55,678 nt of DNA. Origin: a virus. Location of the stretch: IMG/VR virus record IMGVR_UViG_3300020451_000899, positions 1-55,678 of that record; one strand, written 5' to 3'. This document shows positions 20,101-29,700 of this stretch, one piece after another. Every line of letters begins with the position of its first letter. Within the stretch, counting starts at the first letter, position 1. The notes beneath the pieces are model-generated. The model saw only the letters and a list, made by a program, of their open reading frames with translations, had not been told where the DNA came from and made no database searches. The position numbers and the translations under genes are program-made.

Positions 20101-23100
20101 CCAACCCCGATCTTTATAATCATTATAATCAAGTTTATAAAACTGGAGAATATGATTTGGATTTTGTTCGTACAGATTTTAACGACGTAGATATTCCTCA
20201 AGATGCTGGCTTGTTACTTATTAATACGCCAGAAGTAAATTTTGCTAGTCTAGAAATTATGAATAGGATCAGAAATTGGCTGAAGCTTGGTGATAGAAAT
20301 TTAGTTTTAATTGCTAACAACGAGAGATGGGAAACTACGGGCAACGCTGACTATAAAGCGTCGAATGATATTGTAAATGATATTCTAGCCAAGTTAAACT
20401 CTGCTATGGCAGTTTATGATACCGACAAAAAGAAAACTTCATTGTTAAATGAAACAAATACTTGTCCAGACAAAGTAAATGTTATACCTTCTTCTAGGCC
20501 AGAAAATTCTATTTCTAGTTATATAGATACTTCAGCAAATCTTAGAGCTAGAGGCGTTGGTAATATTAGAGTGAGAACGCCTTCTCCTCCGTCTGATAGC
20601 GACTACGCTCAGAATGTTAGTACTGTCATGTATAAAAATTATATATGTAACGATGAGTATACTGAGTTTAATAATCACTGCTCTCCAACTTTGGAAAATG
20701 GAACAGACTTGAGGTCTGGATGGAAGACTACCAACTCTGTTAATAACTGGCCTAATTTTTTCACTGAAGTTTTTGGTGATACTCGTCAGGCTCCTGTGCC
20801 TCTAATGGTTGCTGCTGAATATAAAGATCCTATTACTGTTACGATTCCAGCGACACCCGCTAGATCTGGCGTGTTCACAGAGTTTGATTTAGTTGATGAC
20901 GGAGTTGCCCCCGTGTTCGGAGACCCAGTAGACGGAACTACTGCTTTTGAGTGGTCTGAACAAAATCAAAACTATTCGTCATTAGATGTAAACTTTGGTA
21001 ACAATACAAATTTAAATAGATTTTTTAATCCTGATGCAAAACTGGGCATAGATCCAATATTAGTTTCTGAGGGGTCTAATGGTACTGACGTTGTTACGAC
21101 AGAAAAAGAGATGTCTCCTGAATGTTATTATGCAGCTGAAGAGACTAGCGTAGATAGTGCGCAGTCAAGTATTGTACTAGTCGGATCTTTGAGAGGTGAA
21201 ACTTTAGATAAATTGTACGCTAGTAGCGATAGAAATATAAACTTTTACTTTAATTTAGTAGCCAAGAGACAAAGCGGAAGTTCATACATTGCTCAGTTAA
21301 ATTCCTTCACTGGCAGATCAGATTTTACCGACGCTAAAGAAGGTTCGTTGCTAGAGCTAGTATTTATTAACACTGGTAATTTTGTTCGTAAAAATGTAAC
21401 CGTTTCAGATCTATACGCTGGTCATCCCGATGGATCTGCTTATGACGTTTGTTGGATAGCCAATCCTGTGAATGAACCAACACTGGAAGAAGTTGGCTTA
21501 CTGAAAAAATGGCTTAAGAAAAACAATAAAAAAATTGTTATAACTTACGATAACGATGTGGCAGCTTCTAATGTTTCTAAGCTGTGTTCATTACTTGGTA
21601 TAAGCATGTCTCCTTTATACTTACCACAAAGGAAAAAGTTTGCAAATAATATATCTGATAATTCTAGAAATAATAGATTCTATAATACTAGAAATGCTGT
21701 TCGTAATATTGATATAGATTCAAGCCACTTCGTGAGTAAAGGCTTCATAGAGTCTAGAGATAGTATATCTAAACTCACCATAGATGCAAAAACAAATACC
21801 TTTATTCCTATCAATTTAAAAAATGCTAAACCGATAGCTCTGCTAGGTCATCCTGTGGTAGATGATAAATTTATAGATGTTGGATTTCATTTCATGAAGA
21901 CGGGAGTTTGCAAAGTTGATTTCCCAGTACAGCCCAACACTGCTTACAAAGTTTTCTTAGATACTCAACAATATTCTGATTCAGAAGCAGAACCTCTTCG
22001 AGTTTGGGTGTCTGATTGTAATAGATCTCCTAGCTTCACCTCTGTGGATATTCCTCCTGATCAACATGTTTATACATTCTCAAGTTCAGGAACATTTGAT
22101 TCTGTCTTCTATGGACCTATTGGTACAACCATTGAATTGGATTCTGGTGATTTGTCTTCTGTCAAACGTGTAGTCGAATTCCAAACAACTAATACTGCAA
22201 ATAATATTTCAATGTTTATTGAAGGCAACACTCCAAGAACTTCAATTCATGATACGACTCCTACTACCTTAAACTTAGTATCAATCTCTGGATGTGTCAT
22301 CAATGTAGATGCTAGAACTGTAAAGAAACGTGTCCCTAGATATGTAACTAAAAGAATATCTGACCCAGTAGATGAAACAACTTATACCATTGAGTTTGAA
22401 GATCCTTTAGCAATGTCTTCTTCAAGTCAAAAGTACTGCCCTAGCGCTGAATGTTCTAACATATTCGAGGGAACAACTATTGAAGACGGTCCAGTTGTTG
22501 TTGCTCAAGAAATATATTCTCATTCTGGACGATCTCAAGGTATCAATCCTTCTAGAATTACAGTTATATCCGATCCAGACTTAATTCAGGGCGAGTGCTT
22601 GTTTGACGAGGATGGCGTCATAAGAGATTCTTCATTAAATTTCTTACAAAGTTTATATCCAGATACACAATTTCCTTCTAACGCAAACGCTAGAATATTT
22701 GACATTAATAAAAAACTTGTAGCTCCAGAAAGAGGAAGCCCAGCCCGTTATATAAACTCTGTAGGTAAAGAGGGTCTAGTAACTAGATTCATGCCTCCAG
22801 ATGGGACTATTAGTTCTGGATTGTTAATGTCAGACTTTAGAGATGATGCTCCAAATAATATCAGTAGACCAGATGCGCTTACTGATTCTACATTAGCTAC
22901 TGTTTCTACTGCGTTCATAAATAGTGAAAATTATTATGGTTCTAATTCTAAATTTAATTGGACGGTTGATGGAGTCACTTATTCAGATACAGACGCTCGT
23001 GGTGGTGTACCATCAATAATGTCGTCTACTGGCAAAGATTTTATAGACTTCAACGCCTATCCTTCTGGCTATCCGGGAGATTTGTTTGGTTATTCTGTAG

Positions 23101-24476
23101 ACTATTATAAGGATAGAATTGTTGTTGGCACACCGTTTGGTGGATTTAAAAGCAAGGGTGTGTTAGATTGGGACGACGTTGCTTCAAATACTAGTCAGTA
23201 CAATCCCCCGTCTGGAACTTTGGTAAGTCAGTGGGGCGGCGCTGGTTCTGTATATATATATTCTAGAGATTCGGATAGTGTTTTTAATTTTTCTCAAAAA
23301 CTTAGACCATCAGGTATCAATGTTGGTCATGATTTAGATAATATATCAGACTCTGAATTGGTATCTGCTCTAGGACCAAATGATTATACATTAGAAGAGT
23401 TACGACTATATTCTCCAATTACTGATAAGTTTGGCTACTCTGTGGCTATTGATGGTGACATTATTGGCGTTGGCACTCCCGGTCATGATTACGCCAAAAG
23501 TACTATTGATAGTGTGAGTGGAGCATTTGAAACAAGATCATTCAACTTTGAATATGACATTAGACAAAGATTTAGTCGTGATTTAGGAGACCCTAATACA
23601 CGCGCACTGTTGACTATATCTAGTGGTATACTAAACAACGGTGCTGTTTATACATTTGAAAATAGATATGAGAAACAAGTATCTGCTCCAAGGTACTGGT
23701 CTGATGTCGAGAAGATAGTGCCACAAGGTTATAATTCTAGACTACAACAGACTCCTACCACATCTGGGACAGAAAACGAGCATTTTGGCGAGTATGTAGA
23801 CGTTAGCAGAGCAAAAAGAAAAGATGCAGATTATAGCATTGTTATTGGCTCCCCTTATCATAAGTTTGCTACCAGTGGTACGCATGGCTCTCCTGAGCCT
23901 CTAGAGGGCGCTGGAGCGGCTTTCTTGTTTGACGCTATGCTCCGTACCCCATTTGCATATGATGCCGGAGACGCTAATATTGACGCTTCTGTGTATGGTT
24001 CTCCAGATTTCAAGGTAAATCTGTCTATTGACAACACAAAACTAAACGCTATACATTATAGTGCTGGACTTATATATGCCAATAATGAAGGGGAAATTTT
24101 TATAGAGGCATCTGGTCAGGATGAGAATATTGATGGCTTTACACTCCATAGACCGTACATAAATAGTGTAGTCGGTAGAAAATCTCCTTTGAATGATACT
24201 GAAAATAGTAATGTTCATTTGTTTATGTCTAGCGTAGATGGATCTGAGGCAGAGTCAATGCCCCTGTTTGCAAATACTTCAAACAAAGGGTTTGTGTATA
24301 ATAATAATAGCATAACACTGTTTGTAGGATCTTTTAATACGGCTGAAACTGACACTGGACTATCTCTTTATGAGCATTGTCCTTCAGGTACTGCTGACTC
24401 AGAACAGATGCATATATTTGTGAGTGGGACAGCGCTACTTAACGAAACTTTCGACCTTATAACCTTTGGATTTTAA
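17136..24476 (+). CDS. Giant virion protein with FG-GAP-like repeats and two GATase-like segments
   Basis: This 2446-residue protein is the largest gene here. Both ends carry short repeats of the type (S/P)LF or LY with Gly (SPLYTEG, LPLFHSG, ISLYASG near the start; MPLFANT, ITLFVGS, LSLYEHC near the end). FG-GAP-like repeats occur at residues about 345, 447, 751, 907, 1981, 2097 and 2215 (for example LFGYSVDYYKDRIVVGTPFG and KFGYSVAIDGDIIGVGTPG), as two groups split by roughly 1000 residues. In the gap, LLLINTPEVNF with RNWLKLGDRNLVLIANN (about 1026) and CWIANPVNEPT with KKWLKKNNKKIVITYDND (about 1438) look like class I GATase-like or flavodoxin-like folds. A tail fibre, tip or surface role is inferred. 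Confidence 0.6.
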   Translation: MAGFLLFCSGEFNGFGISPLYTEGKQYAHSNLPLFHSGQVPPDDSISLYASGTLYQINVLSMHTISATETNDNVNLYAKAALVPNDPPMPLWVANQGVEEFASINMHLENDGVINKKSAMALNVLCLPQIVNATIPTAQENSPLFVRGAVQNTTIFEASPLFLQVEDATGQEITNENLSLFMSQSHGFRWDSENSGSEIEPDDNIFATIESTDPIRGVELICHGGCAAGTCDEVVLESHDTNWFTADCVDGGIFRAEKTYTNPNVNAFGSDVPYSGHFYGIRKFTGLDPFGPYNITMTGSSGSTARIPAPKQLVSWEYEKEGTNALFSGIKFIGDHPHVADGRNAGDNYGTSISVNADLLCVGSPNYDLDFNSDTLSNAGTVFVYRRGEEPASYTNLAENKADWSFETQLVLPSSIRNNYFKSTSVPLAGTSENVEKRQWYLGQEGRNFGSSLSSTVTSSALETTLDGKDKEIIVVGAPNGNFTETFTPPSMIENEVLMMVFTDEFNPTIGNLTYRDILSNIESKNYLYKYFSQPTIDVKIKMIVFRPISIELQTDLDFPEPKPTFISKKTITRHTNDIPGTSQHTTVDDQILQEIKDAFFELYPDAANHVPALLGVYIDNSRSLGDTAVNPAVSRFVDFFKGHASSEGLVDYNGSPTDGAVLQTTTNDENWITQSNALLDFALDSGRLIQENYLKLLTNPSTFGTFNTALPDFNDPPPSGGSVYVFEKESGVWDLIQEIKSPTEDNTTHPDFFGKAVDISKNAEVIGIGSPYMDSAVNIYEYDYSEKDRMYSNVEAWVAYHIAKETEDNFYLGQKTKLDAHRVELDNDTTLPEDDTKREEQVKLIIGKSLYIQLSADRKYGYRTDTAFWGNGKTIQEYKNIFDYKYSDIAYAGTYQQLVTKFAPTSRMGYSIAVNETGSAFAVGCPTDSLDVTDDSNLYYHPDNSGQILWPSYVNAGAVRAFESRKYYPHNKVVDYGKFGNTHNKTLTNPDLYNHYNQVYKTGEYDLDFVRTDFNDVDIPQDAGLLLINTPEVNFASLEIMNRIRNWLKLGDRNLVLIANNERWETTGNADYKASNDIVNDILAKLNSAMAVYDTDKKKTSLLNETNTCPDKVNVIPSSRPENSISSYIDTSANLRARGVGNIRVRTPSPPSDSDYAQNVSTVMYKNYICNDEYTEFNNHCSPTLENGTDLRSGWKTTNSVNNWPNFFTEVFGDTRQAPVPLMVAAEYKDPITVTIPATPARSGVFTEFDLVDDGVAPVFGDPVDGTTAFEWSEQNQNYSSLDVNFGNNTNLNRFFNPDAKLGIDPILVSEGSNGTDVVTTEKEMSPECYYAAEETSVDSAQSSIVLVGSLRGETLDKLYASSDRNINFYFNLVAKRQSGSSYIAQLNSFTGRSDFTDAKEGSLLELVFINTGNFVRKNVTVSDLYAGHPDGSAYDVCWIANPVNEPTLEEVGLLKKWLKKNNKKIVITYDNDVAASNVSKLCSLLGISMSPLYLPQRKKFANNISDNSRNNRFYNTRNAVRNIDIDSSHFVSKGFIESRDSISKLTIDAKTNTFIPINLKNAKPIALLGHPVVDDKFIDVGFHFMKTGVCKVDFPVQPNTAYKVFLDTQQYSDSEAEPLRVWVSDCNRSPSFTSVDIPPDQHVYTFSSSGTFDSVFYGPIGTTIELDSGDLSSVKRVVEFQTTNTANNISMFIEGNTPRTSIHDTTPTTLNLVSISGCVINVDARTVKKRVPRYVTKRISDPVDETTYTIEFEDPLAMSSSSQKYCPSAECSNIFEGTTIEDGPVVVAQEIYSHSGRSQGINPSRITVISDPDLIQGECLFDEDGVIRDSSLNFLQSLYPDTQFPSNANARIFDINKKLVAPERGSPARYINSVGKEGLVTRFMPPDGTISSGLLMSDFRDDAPNNISRPDALTDSTLATVSTAFINSENYYGSNSKFNWTVDGVTYSDTDARGGVPSIMSSTGKDFIDFNAYPSGYPGDLFGYSVDYYKDRIVVGTPFGGFKSKGVLDWDDVASNTSQYNPPSGTLVSQWGGAGSVYIYSRDSDSVFNFSQKLRPSGINVGHDLDNISDSELVSALGPNDYTLEELRLYSPITDKFGYSVAIDGDIIGVGTPGHDYAKSTIDSVSGAFETRSFNFEYDIRQRFSRDLGDPNTRALLTISSGILNNGAVYTFENRYEKQVSAPRYWSDVEKIVPQGYNSRLQQTPTTSGTENEHFGEYVDVSRAKRKDADYSIVIGSPYHKFATSGTHGSPEPLEGAGAAFLFDAMLRTPFAYDAGDANIDASVYGSPDFKVNLSIDNTKLNAIHYSAGLIYANNEGEIFIEASGQDENIDGFTLHRPYINSVVGRKSPLNDTENSNVHLFMSSVDGSEAESMPLFANTSNKGFVYNNNSITLFVGSFNTAETDTGLSLYEHCPSGTADSEQMHIFVSGTALLNETFDLITFGF

Positions 24477-24478
24477 TT

Positions 24479-26032
24479 ATGTCAAATTTAGTTACAGTAC
24501 ACCCAGTTGGGAATGCGACTCACCCCGCAATCACCATCACGGATAGTGGCAACGCTGAAAAATATTTTATTCCTGCTCCTTTGATTGGTTGGAGTAGTAA
24601 TACCAAAAGGCAAGGTAGTACCAAGCTTGCAGATGAAACCAATGTTACTTTAAGTTTCTTTTCTATTGCCGGAACGGGAACGGCTCAGGAAAGGGCAGAG
24701 GATCTCATAAGCTCTGTTGCTGCTATAGAAAAGGTTTTTGCAAATGCTAAGACATTAAAATTGAAAACGGCGGCTAACAAAACTGAACCAGATTTATCAT
24801 GGAGCATATTAGACCCTAGCGTTTCTGTAGACGAAAGCACCTTTAGTCAAGTTACTACATTGAATGTTTCTTTCTTAGGTGTCTACAAAGAATATGATTC
24901 TGTTAAATTTACAAAAAATGGTACAGACTATTATGCTAACTTGGAATCTTTTTCAGATAATTTATCCCTTGAGCCTGATGCCTCTTTAGGCTTTAGCCAT
25001 GATGATCCCACTGGTATGCCCTACAGATTCACAAGAACCATTTCTGCCACGCTGCGTCCTCAAAACGCAGGAAATCTTTTTAAAGATAAATTTAATCAAA
25101 GTGGCATTGAGTTTGCTAAAAGATTTGTAGATGCAAGAGAGAGTCATTATGCCGTGGGTAATGATTACCACGCAACCCACCTTGGACTCAAACATGCAGC
25201 TGGTGGCAGTAGTCCGCAAAATATATTTAATCTAACACGCTCTGAGACTTCTGATCTTTCTAACTTATCTTATAGTGTTACTATTCAAGGTATATATTGC
25301 GATGGTGGCAGCGTACAGCCTGAAGGAGCGTTTGAAACATATAATACTAGTGTTAGTAAAAATGCTGACTCGGCAGTAGTAAGTGTTTCCATAGATGGTA
25401 CTCTTCAGGGATATATTGCAAACAGTGGCGACACTACGTATAAACAGGTCAACTCTAGCGCTAGTAATGCTGCTTTTGATAAATTAAATGCAATCAGTAA
25501 CAATGGTAATTATGGTTATGGTAGCGTAATTTTTAAAAGAGCGCAGAACGCCGCAGGTATACCATTAAACGGTACACCTCAAAGCTTTTCAGTTGCTGAC
25601 AGCACTGTTTCTAATGCAAGTATAAGTTATAATGTCAGTTATGACAATCGTAGAAATCCTTCTATATCTGGAGCCATTACAGAAAGCATACAAGTTAGCG
25701 ATACATACCCCACAGACGTATACGCATCCATAGAAGTTATGGGCAAGAGAGATGGACCTGTTTTTCAGTACATGAATACAACTACTCATTTTGAACGAGA
25801 TGTGAGTATAGAAGTGCAGATGGACCCACACTTTATTCCTGCTTCTACTAATGGTGGCGAATTAATGAGTTATAGCCCTTCGATGAACAGCAATCAAAGG
25901 ATGCAATTAAATCAACTCATCAATTCTTTGTCTCCCTACGGAGCTAATTATGTAATGCTAAAATCTTCTAACGAAAGTTGGTCGCCAACAGATGGTAGAT
26001 ATTCTGCTAGTATAGGGTGGGTGTATCAATAA
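24479..26032 (+). CDS. Virion structural protein, tail or baseplate type
   Basis: This 517-residue protein starts two bases after the giant protein ends. It is beta-rich with no membrane segment. Regularly spaced blocks such as LNVSFLGVYKEYDSVKF, RTISATLRPQNAGN and LSYSVTIQGIYCDGG suggest repeated tail-tube-like or baseplate beta domains. A C-terminal block (SIEVMGKRDGPV, then DVSIEVQMDP) recalls the second half of the tube-like protein at 4060, but the match is weak. Its stop overlaps the next start as TAATG. The exact function is unknown; a structural role rests on context. Confidence 0.5.
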   Translation: MSNLVTVHPVGNATHPAITITDSGNAEKYFIPAPLIGWSSNTKRQGSTKLADETNVTLSFFSIAGTGTAQERAEDLISSVAAIEKVFANAKTLKLKTAANKTEPDLSWSILDPSVSVDESTFSQVTTLNVSFLGVYKEYDSVKFTKNGTDYYANLESFSDNLSLEPDASLGFSHDDPTGMPYRFTRTISATLRPQNAGNLFKDKFNQSGIEFAKRFVDARESHYAVGNDYHATHLGLKHAAGGSSPQNIFNLTRSETSDLSNLSYSVTIQGIYCDGGSVQPEGAFETYNTSVSKNADSAVVSVSIDGTLQGYIANSGDTTYKQVNSSASNAAFDKLNAISNNGNYGYGSVIFKRAQNAAGIPLNGTPQSFSVADSTVSNASISYNVSYDNRRNPSISGAITESIQVSDTYPTDVYASIEVMGKRDGPVFQYMNTTTHFERDVSIEVQMDPHFIPASTNGGELMSYSPSMNSNQRMQLNQLINSLSPYGANYVMLKSSNESWSPTDGRYSASIGWVYQ

Positions 26033-26745
26033 TGAGCAATACTCATGAGCAAAGGAATACAAGATATAATACAGCTAGACTTAGCGGAGTTGTTGATCCC
26101 CAAGATTCTTTTTCTGTAGTCGTAGTAGATAGTGGCTTTTATCTTAATAGAAAGCAAAGAGACGATAATCTATTTGTAGCAAAAGCCACTAAAGACGGTA
26201 CAGAATCTTATTTTAACAAATGGGAAGAAGAAAACGGTTTCAATCCATTCCCCAGTGGGAGTTTATATGGTAACAGACATAGGCTGACAGGTACGGCTTT
26301 TTATGGGGGACTGAGAGGGAGTGGCGATAAACCAGAAGATAAATTTGTGTCAGACCACTTACCAGTAACTTCTGGCAACTGGCCTGACGGAACTGGCAAG
26401 CGGGGTAATTTTATAGATGCTGCTCAAAGTGGAGCTTACAATTCTTCTGTTGCTAGATATGACTTTACAGCTTTTACTTACAGGTCGCCAGACAATAAAA
26501 CAAAAGAAATAGATATACAAACTGGAAGCATAAGCGGCGTGAGTACTATTACAGAGAGACAATCGGCCCCAGATATGGGGTCTTCATATGATCCAACAGT
26601 AAAAGGCGTTGGAAATGGTGAACCACAACCGCCAGAACCAGAACAGCCGCCAGAAGAAGAGCCACCAACAGGAACAACCTCGCCTCCAACCGGAGGATCG
26701 GGCAATTCATCGGTTGCGGGTTGGCTTGGCGATCATACAAATTAG
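26032..26745 (+). CDS. Hypothetical virion protein with Pro/Glu/Gly-rich tail
   Basis: The ATG at 26032 sits in a TAATG overlap with the previous gene and is preferred over a GTG five codons earlier; it gives 237 residues. The first 190 residues are polar and soluble, with FNPFPSGSLYGNRHR and FTAFTYRSPDNK as the only notable blocks. The last 45 residues are low complexity (PQPPEPEQPPEEEPP, then Thr/Gly-rich), which looks like a flexible linker or stalk. No family is recognised. Position among tail-tip genes suggests a minor virion component. Confidence 0.45.
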   Translation: MSNTHEQRNTRYNTARLSGVVDPQDSFSVVVVDSGFYLNRKQRDDNLFVAKATKDGTESYFNKWEEENGFNPFPSGSLYGNRHRLTGTAFYGGLRGSGDKPEDKFVSDHLPVTSGNWPDGTGKRGNFIDAAQSGAYNSSVARYDFTAFTYRSPDNKTKEIDIQTGSISGVSTITERQSAPDMGSSYDPTVKGVGNGEPQPPEPEQPPEEEPPTGTTSPPTGGSGNSSVAGWLGDHTN

Positions 26746-26757
26746 GAAGGATTATTT

Positions 26758-29700
26758 ATGCCGAACTCAATTATTAAAACAAATTGGTCAGCTCCGGGTG
26801 TTCCCGGTACTGAGCAATATCAGAAAGATTTTATTGCTAGTGGTCATTTTTACCCATCGCAACAATCTTTTCTAGGTGCTTCAATTACATCGTTTAGTAT
26901 AAGCGCTGGTGATGGCTCCACGGCATCCAGCCTAAATGTAAATTTAGTTGAAGATGGAGGTTTTCAAGGTAATAAAGATGATGATGACAAGCCCATAGAT
27001 CCTTATCATCCTATCAATGCTGGAGACAGCTTCAGTCCTCCCGGCGTCGGTATGCCTGTCTTCTTTGTCTATAGCAACCCTCCGATGAAAATAGTTGATG
27101 CTTTTGCGGGCAACGAGGAGTATGGAACTTCCACATTTACATTTGGTGGTATTTTATCCAGCTTTCATAGAACGAGATCAACTGGTGGTAGAACATTTTC
27201 TGCCACAATAACAGACCCAAGAGAAATACTTACGAACACTTATTTAATATTAAATCATACAGATAACAAAGTTGGCCTTAAAGAATATAATATATTTAAT
27301 GTATTTGGTTTCTTAGAAAATAATATCAGTGAAAATGTTAAAAGTACCTTTGACAGTTATGTTGATAATAAATTATCAAGATCAACCAATGAAGACGGAT
27401 TAGTCAATTGGAAGGGCGATGATATGTATCATTCTAGCGAATCTTCTATAGGAGAAGGGTATTTTGAGAATGGGGGGTATAGTAGGAAATTTCCAATTAC
27501 CGGAACAGGGATGTCTCGACGAAGTAGTTCTGGCATACCTTTCTATAGAATAATGCAAGCTTTGGCTGCTATGTCTAGCGAACTGCCGGGAGAACCAGAG
27601 GAAGAAGAAGGAGAAGAAGGAGAAGAAGAGGGCAGTGAGCCTAGTTCCACCTCAGAATATACAGGTTTTGGCAATGATATATTTTATAGAGGTTTGTATT
27701 ACGAAATAAATTTTATTGACTTTCCAGAATTGTCTCCATTCTATCATTTTGACCACGACAAGATAGACTTATTGTCATTCCTCTTAGAAGTTTCTGAGTC
27801 TACGGCTACAGAAATTAGTGTCTCTTTAAGTCCTAAATTGGGGACCAGAGTTGGAGGTATTATTAATGTCAAATTTATTGATAGATCAAAAGAAGTATCT
27901 GTAGGATCAATCGGTAGATTTATAAACAGGCTCACGGATGTCCAAAAAGATGATATTGGTTTTGAAAATGCTGACCCAGTAACTAGCAGAGTTATTTTTG
28001 GTGCAAATCGGGTAGACCTCTATGCGTTCACTTCTAATCAAGATCCACATTTTTATGGTGGCCCTTTGGATCAGGATCACCAGATATTGCCTTTTTATGG
28101 AACAATTTCTGACGGTGTAATTACTCCCACTAAAGGTAACGGTGCTTACAGGCAAATAATGTTAGACTCTACCGGACTAGGTGCTTACGGTGTAGGCAAT
28201 TATTATATTGCTACAGAAGCAGAACTTAGATATGCTTCTAAGTCCTTCGAAGCTTGGAAAAGTTTTTTAGTATTTTTCAATAGAAAATACATTGAAAAAA
28301 TGACAAATAAACCAAAAGTAAGATACGAAGACTTATTCGCTGGCAACAACCCAGAGTTGACAATTACAGACGGTGATGGAGAAAGTGACCGTGGGTTAAA
28401 AGTTCCACGCTCTTTGTTTGTTGGTGATGATCTTGGTCAGTGCTGTCCGAGATATGGTTATCCTTTGTACTGGGGTAGAGCCACAGCTATTGGTTTAAGC
28501 TTAGAAGACGTTGTAGATAATAGATATACTGTTATAGCAGATTTAAACAATCTAAGTGGCAGCTCCCCTGATTATATCATGGCTGTACGAAATGCCATGC
28601 TGGAGAAATATGAAAGGCTTAGTAGTGTTAGAAGACTAACGGCTGCTGAATTGGATTTGATAAAAACTTTAAGAGACAAGAATTTTGATAAAGAGTATTT
28701 AGGAAAAGCAGCTGCCGCTCTACAGAGTCAAGTTCAAACGGGTAGTAAGCAGGAGTCCAGAAAAGAGAATTCTTCCAAAGTCTATAATTTTGTAAGAAGA
28801 ATAGCCACTGAATACTATGGTAAAAAATGGCTTGTTAGAATTCCGGGGAAGCCTAATTTTGATTTTGAAGAAGAAGTTACAAAAGCGGGAAACCAATACA
28901 TGTCAGGTCCGTTTGGATTTCCCCCCAGAGAGGCATCTTCTACCGCAAACAAAGACGCGATAACAGGGCAAGATGGAGAGGCCGATTTTAATTTTGTCAA
29001 GAGTTCTAATTCTCCCGCAGTAACTGAGGAGCAATCTAAGTTTTACCCATGTTTAACTTCAGAATATAATCCCGTGGACGATCAATTGCAACACAATTTT
29101 TTGCCTGATAACAATGGAGGCTTCTTTACTAGGACTGCATACGACAAGGCTGTTAGTAACGCTTTGTCTCCTAGAGACCTCTCTACGTTTGGGGCAAGCC
29201 ACAGAATACAAGCTTATGTAAGATATGATTGTATGGAAAAATTGAGCGCTGGAACCAATAAAATATATACAGAGCAAATTGGTGATCATAGAAAGAAGTA
29301 TATACCATCAAAAACTTTGGAGTCTAACGGTATTGATGCTACTCCTAGCGGTGGCGCTTTGTTAGGTTTTATGCCCGTAGATTTAGATGAAAGATATTAT
29401 TTCTTCCCAAAAATGAAAACGCATACCATTGGAGTCTCTGCTAATACTTTTACAAAAGTATCGAAATATATTCCTGCACCGATTGTTCCTGATGCTAGCG
29501 GTAAGTTGAATGAAGAAGCCGGTACTGTCAAGCGAGTTGTACTAGTAGAACCTAAAAAGAAAACCACGGGAGAAAGTATCGAAATTGATGATGTGCCGAG
29601 AGTTTCCGGCGTAATGGTCGGTATGCCTGATCGAAGACGCGCTTTTGCCCTGATCACATTGCCAGAAAAAGTGACTGCTAAATTGGAGAAAATTTCTGAC

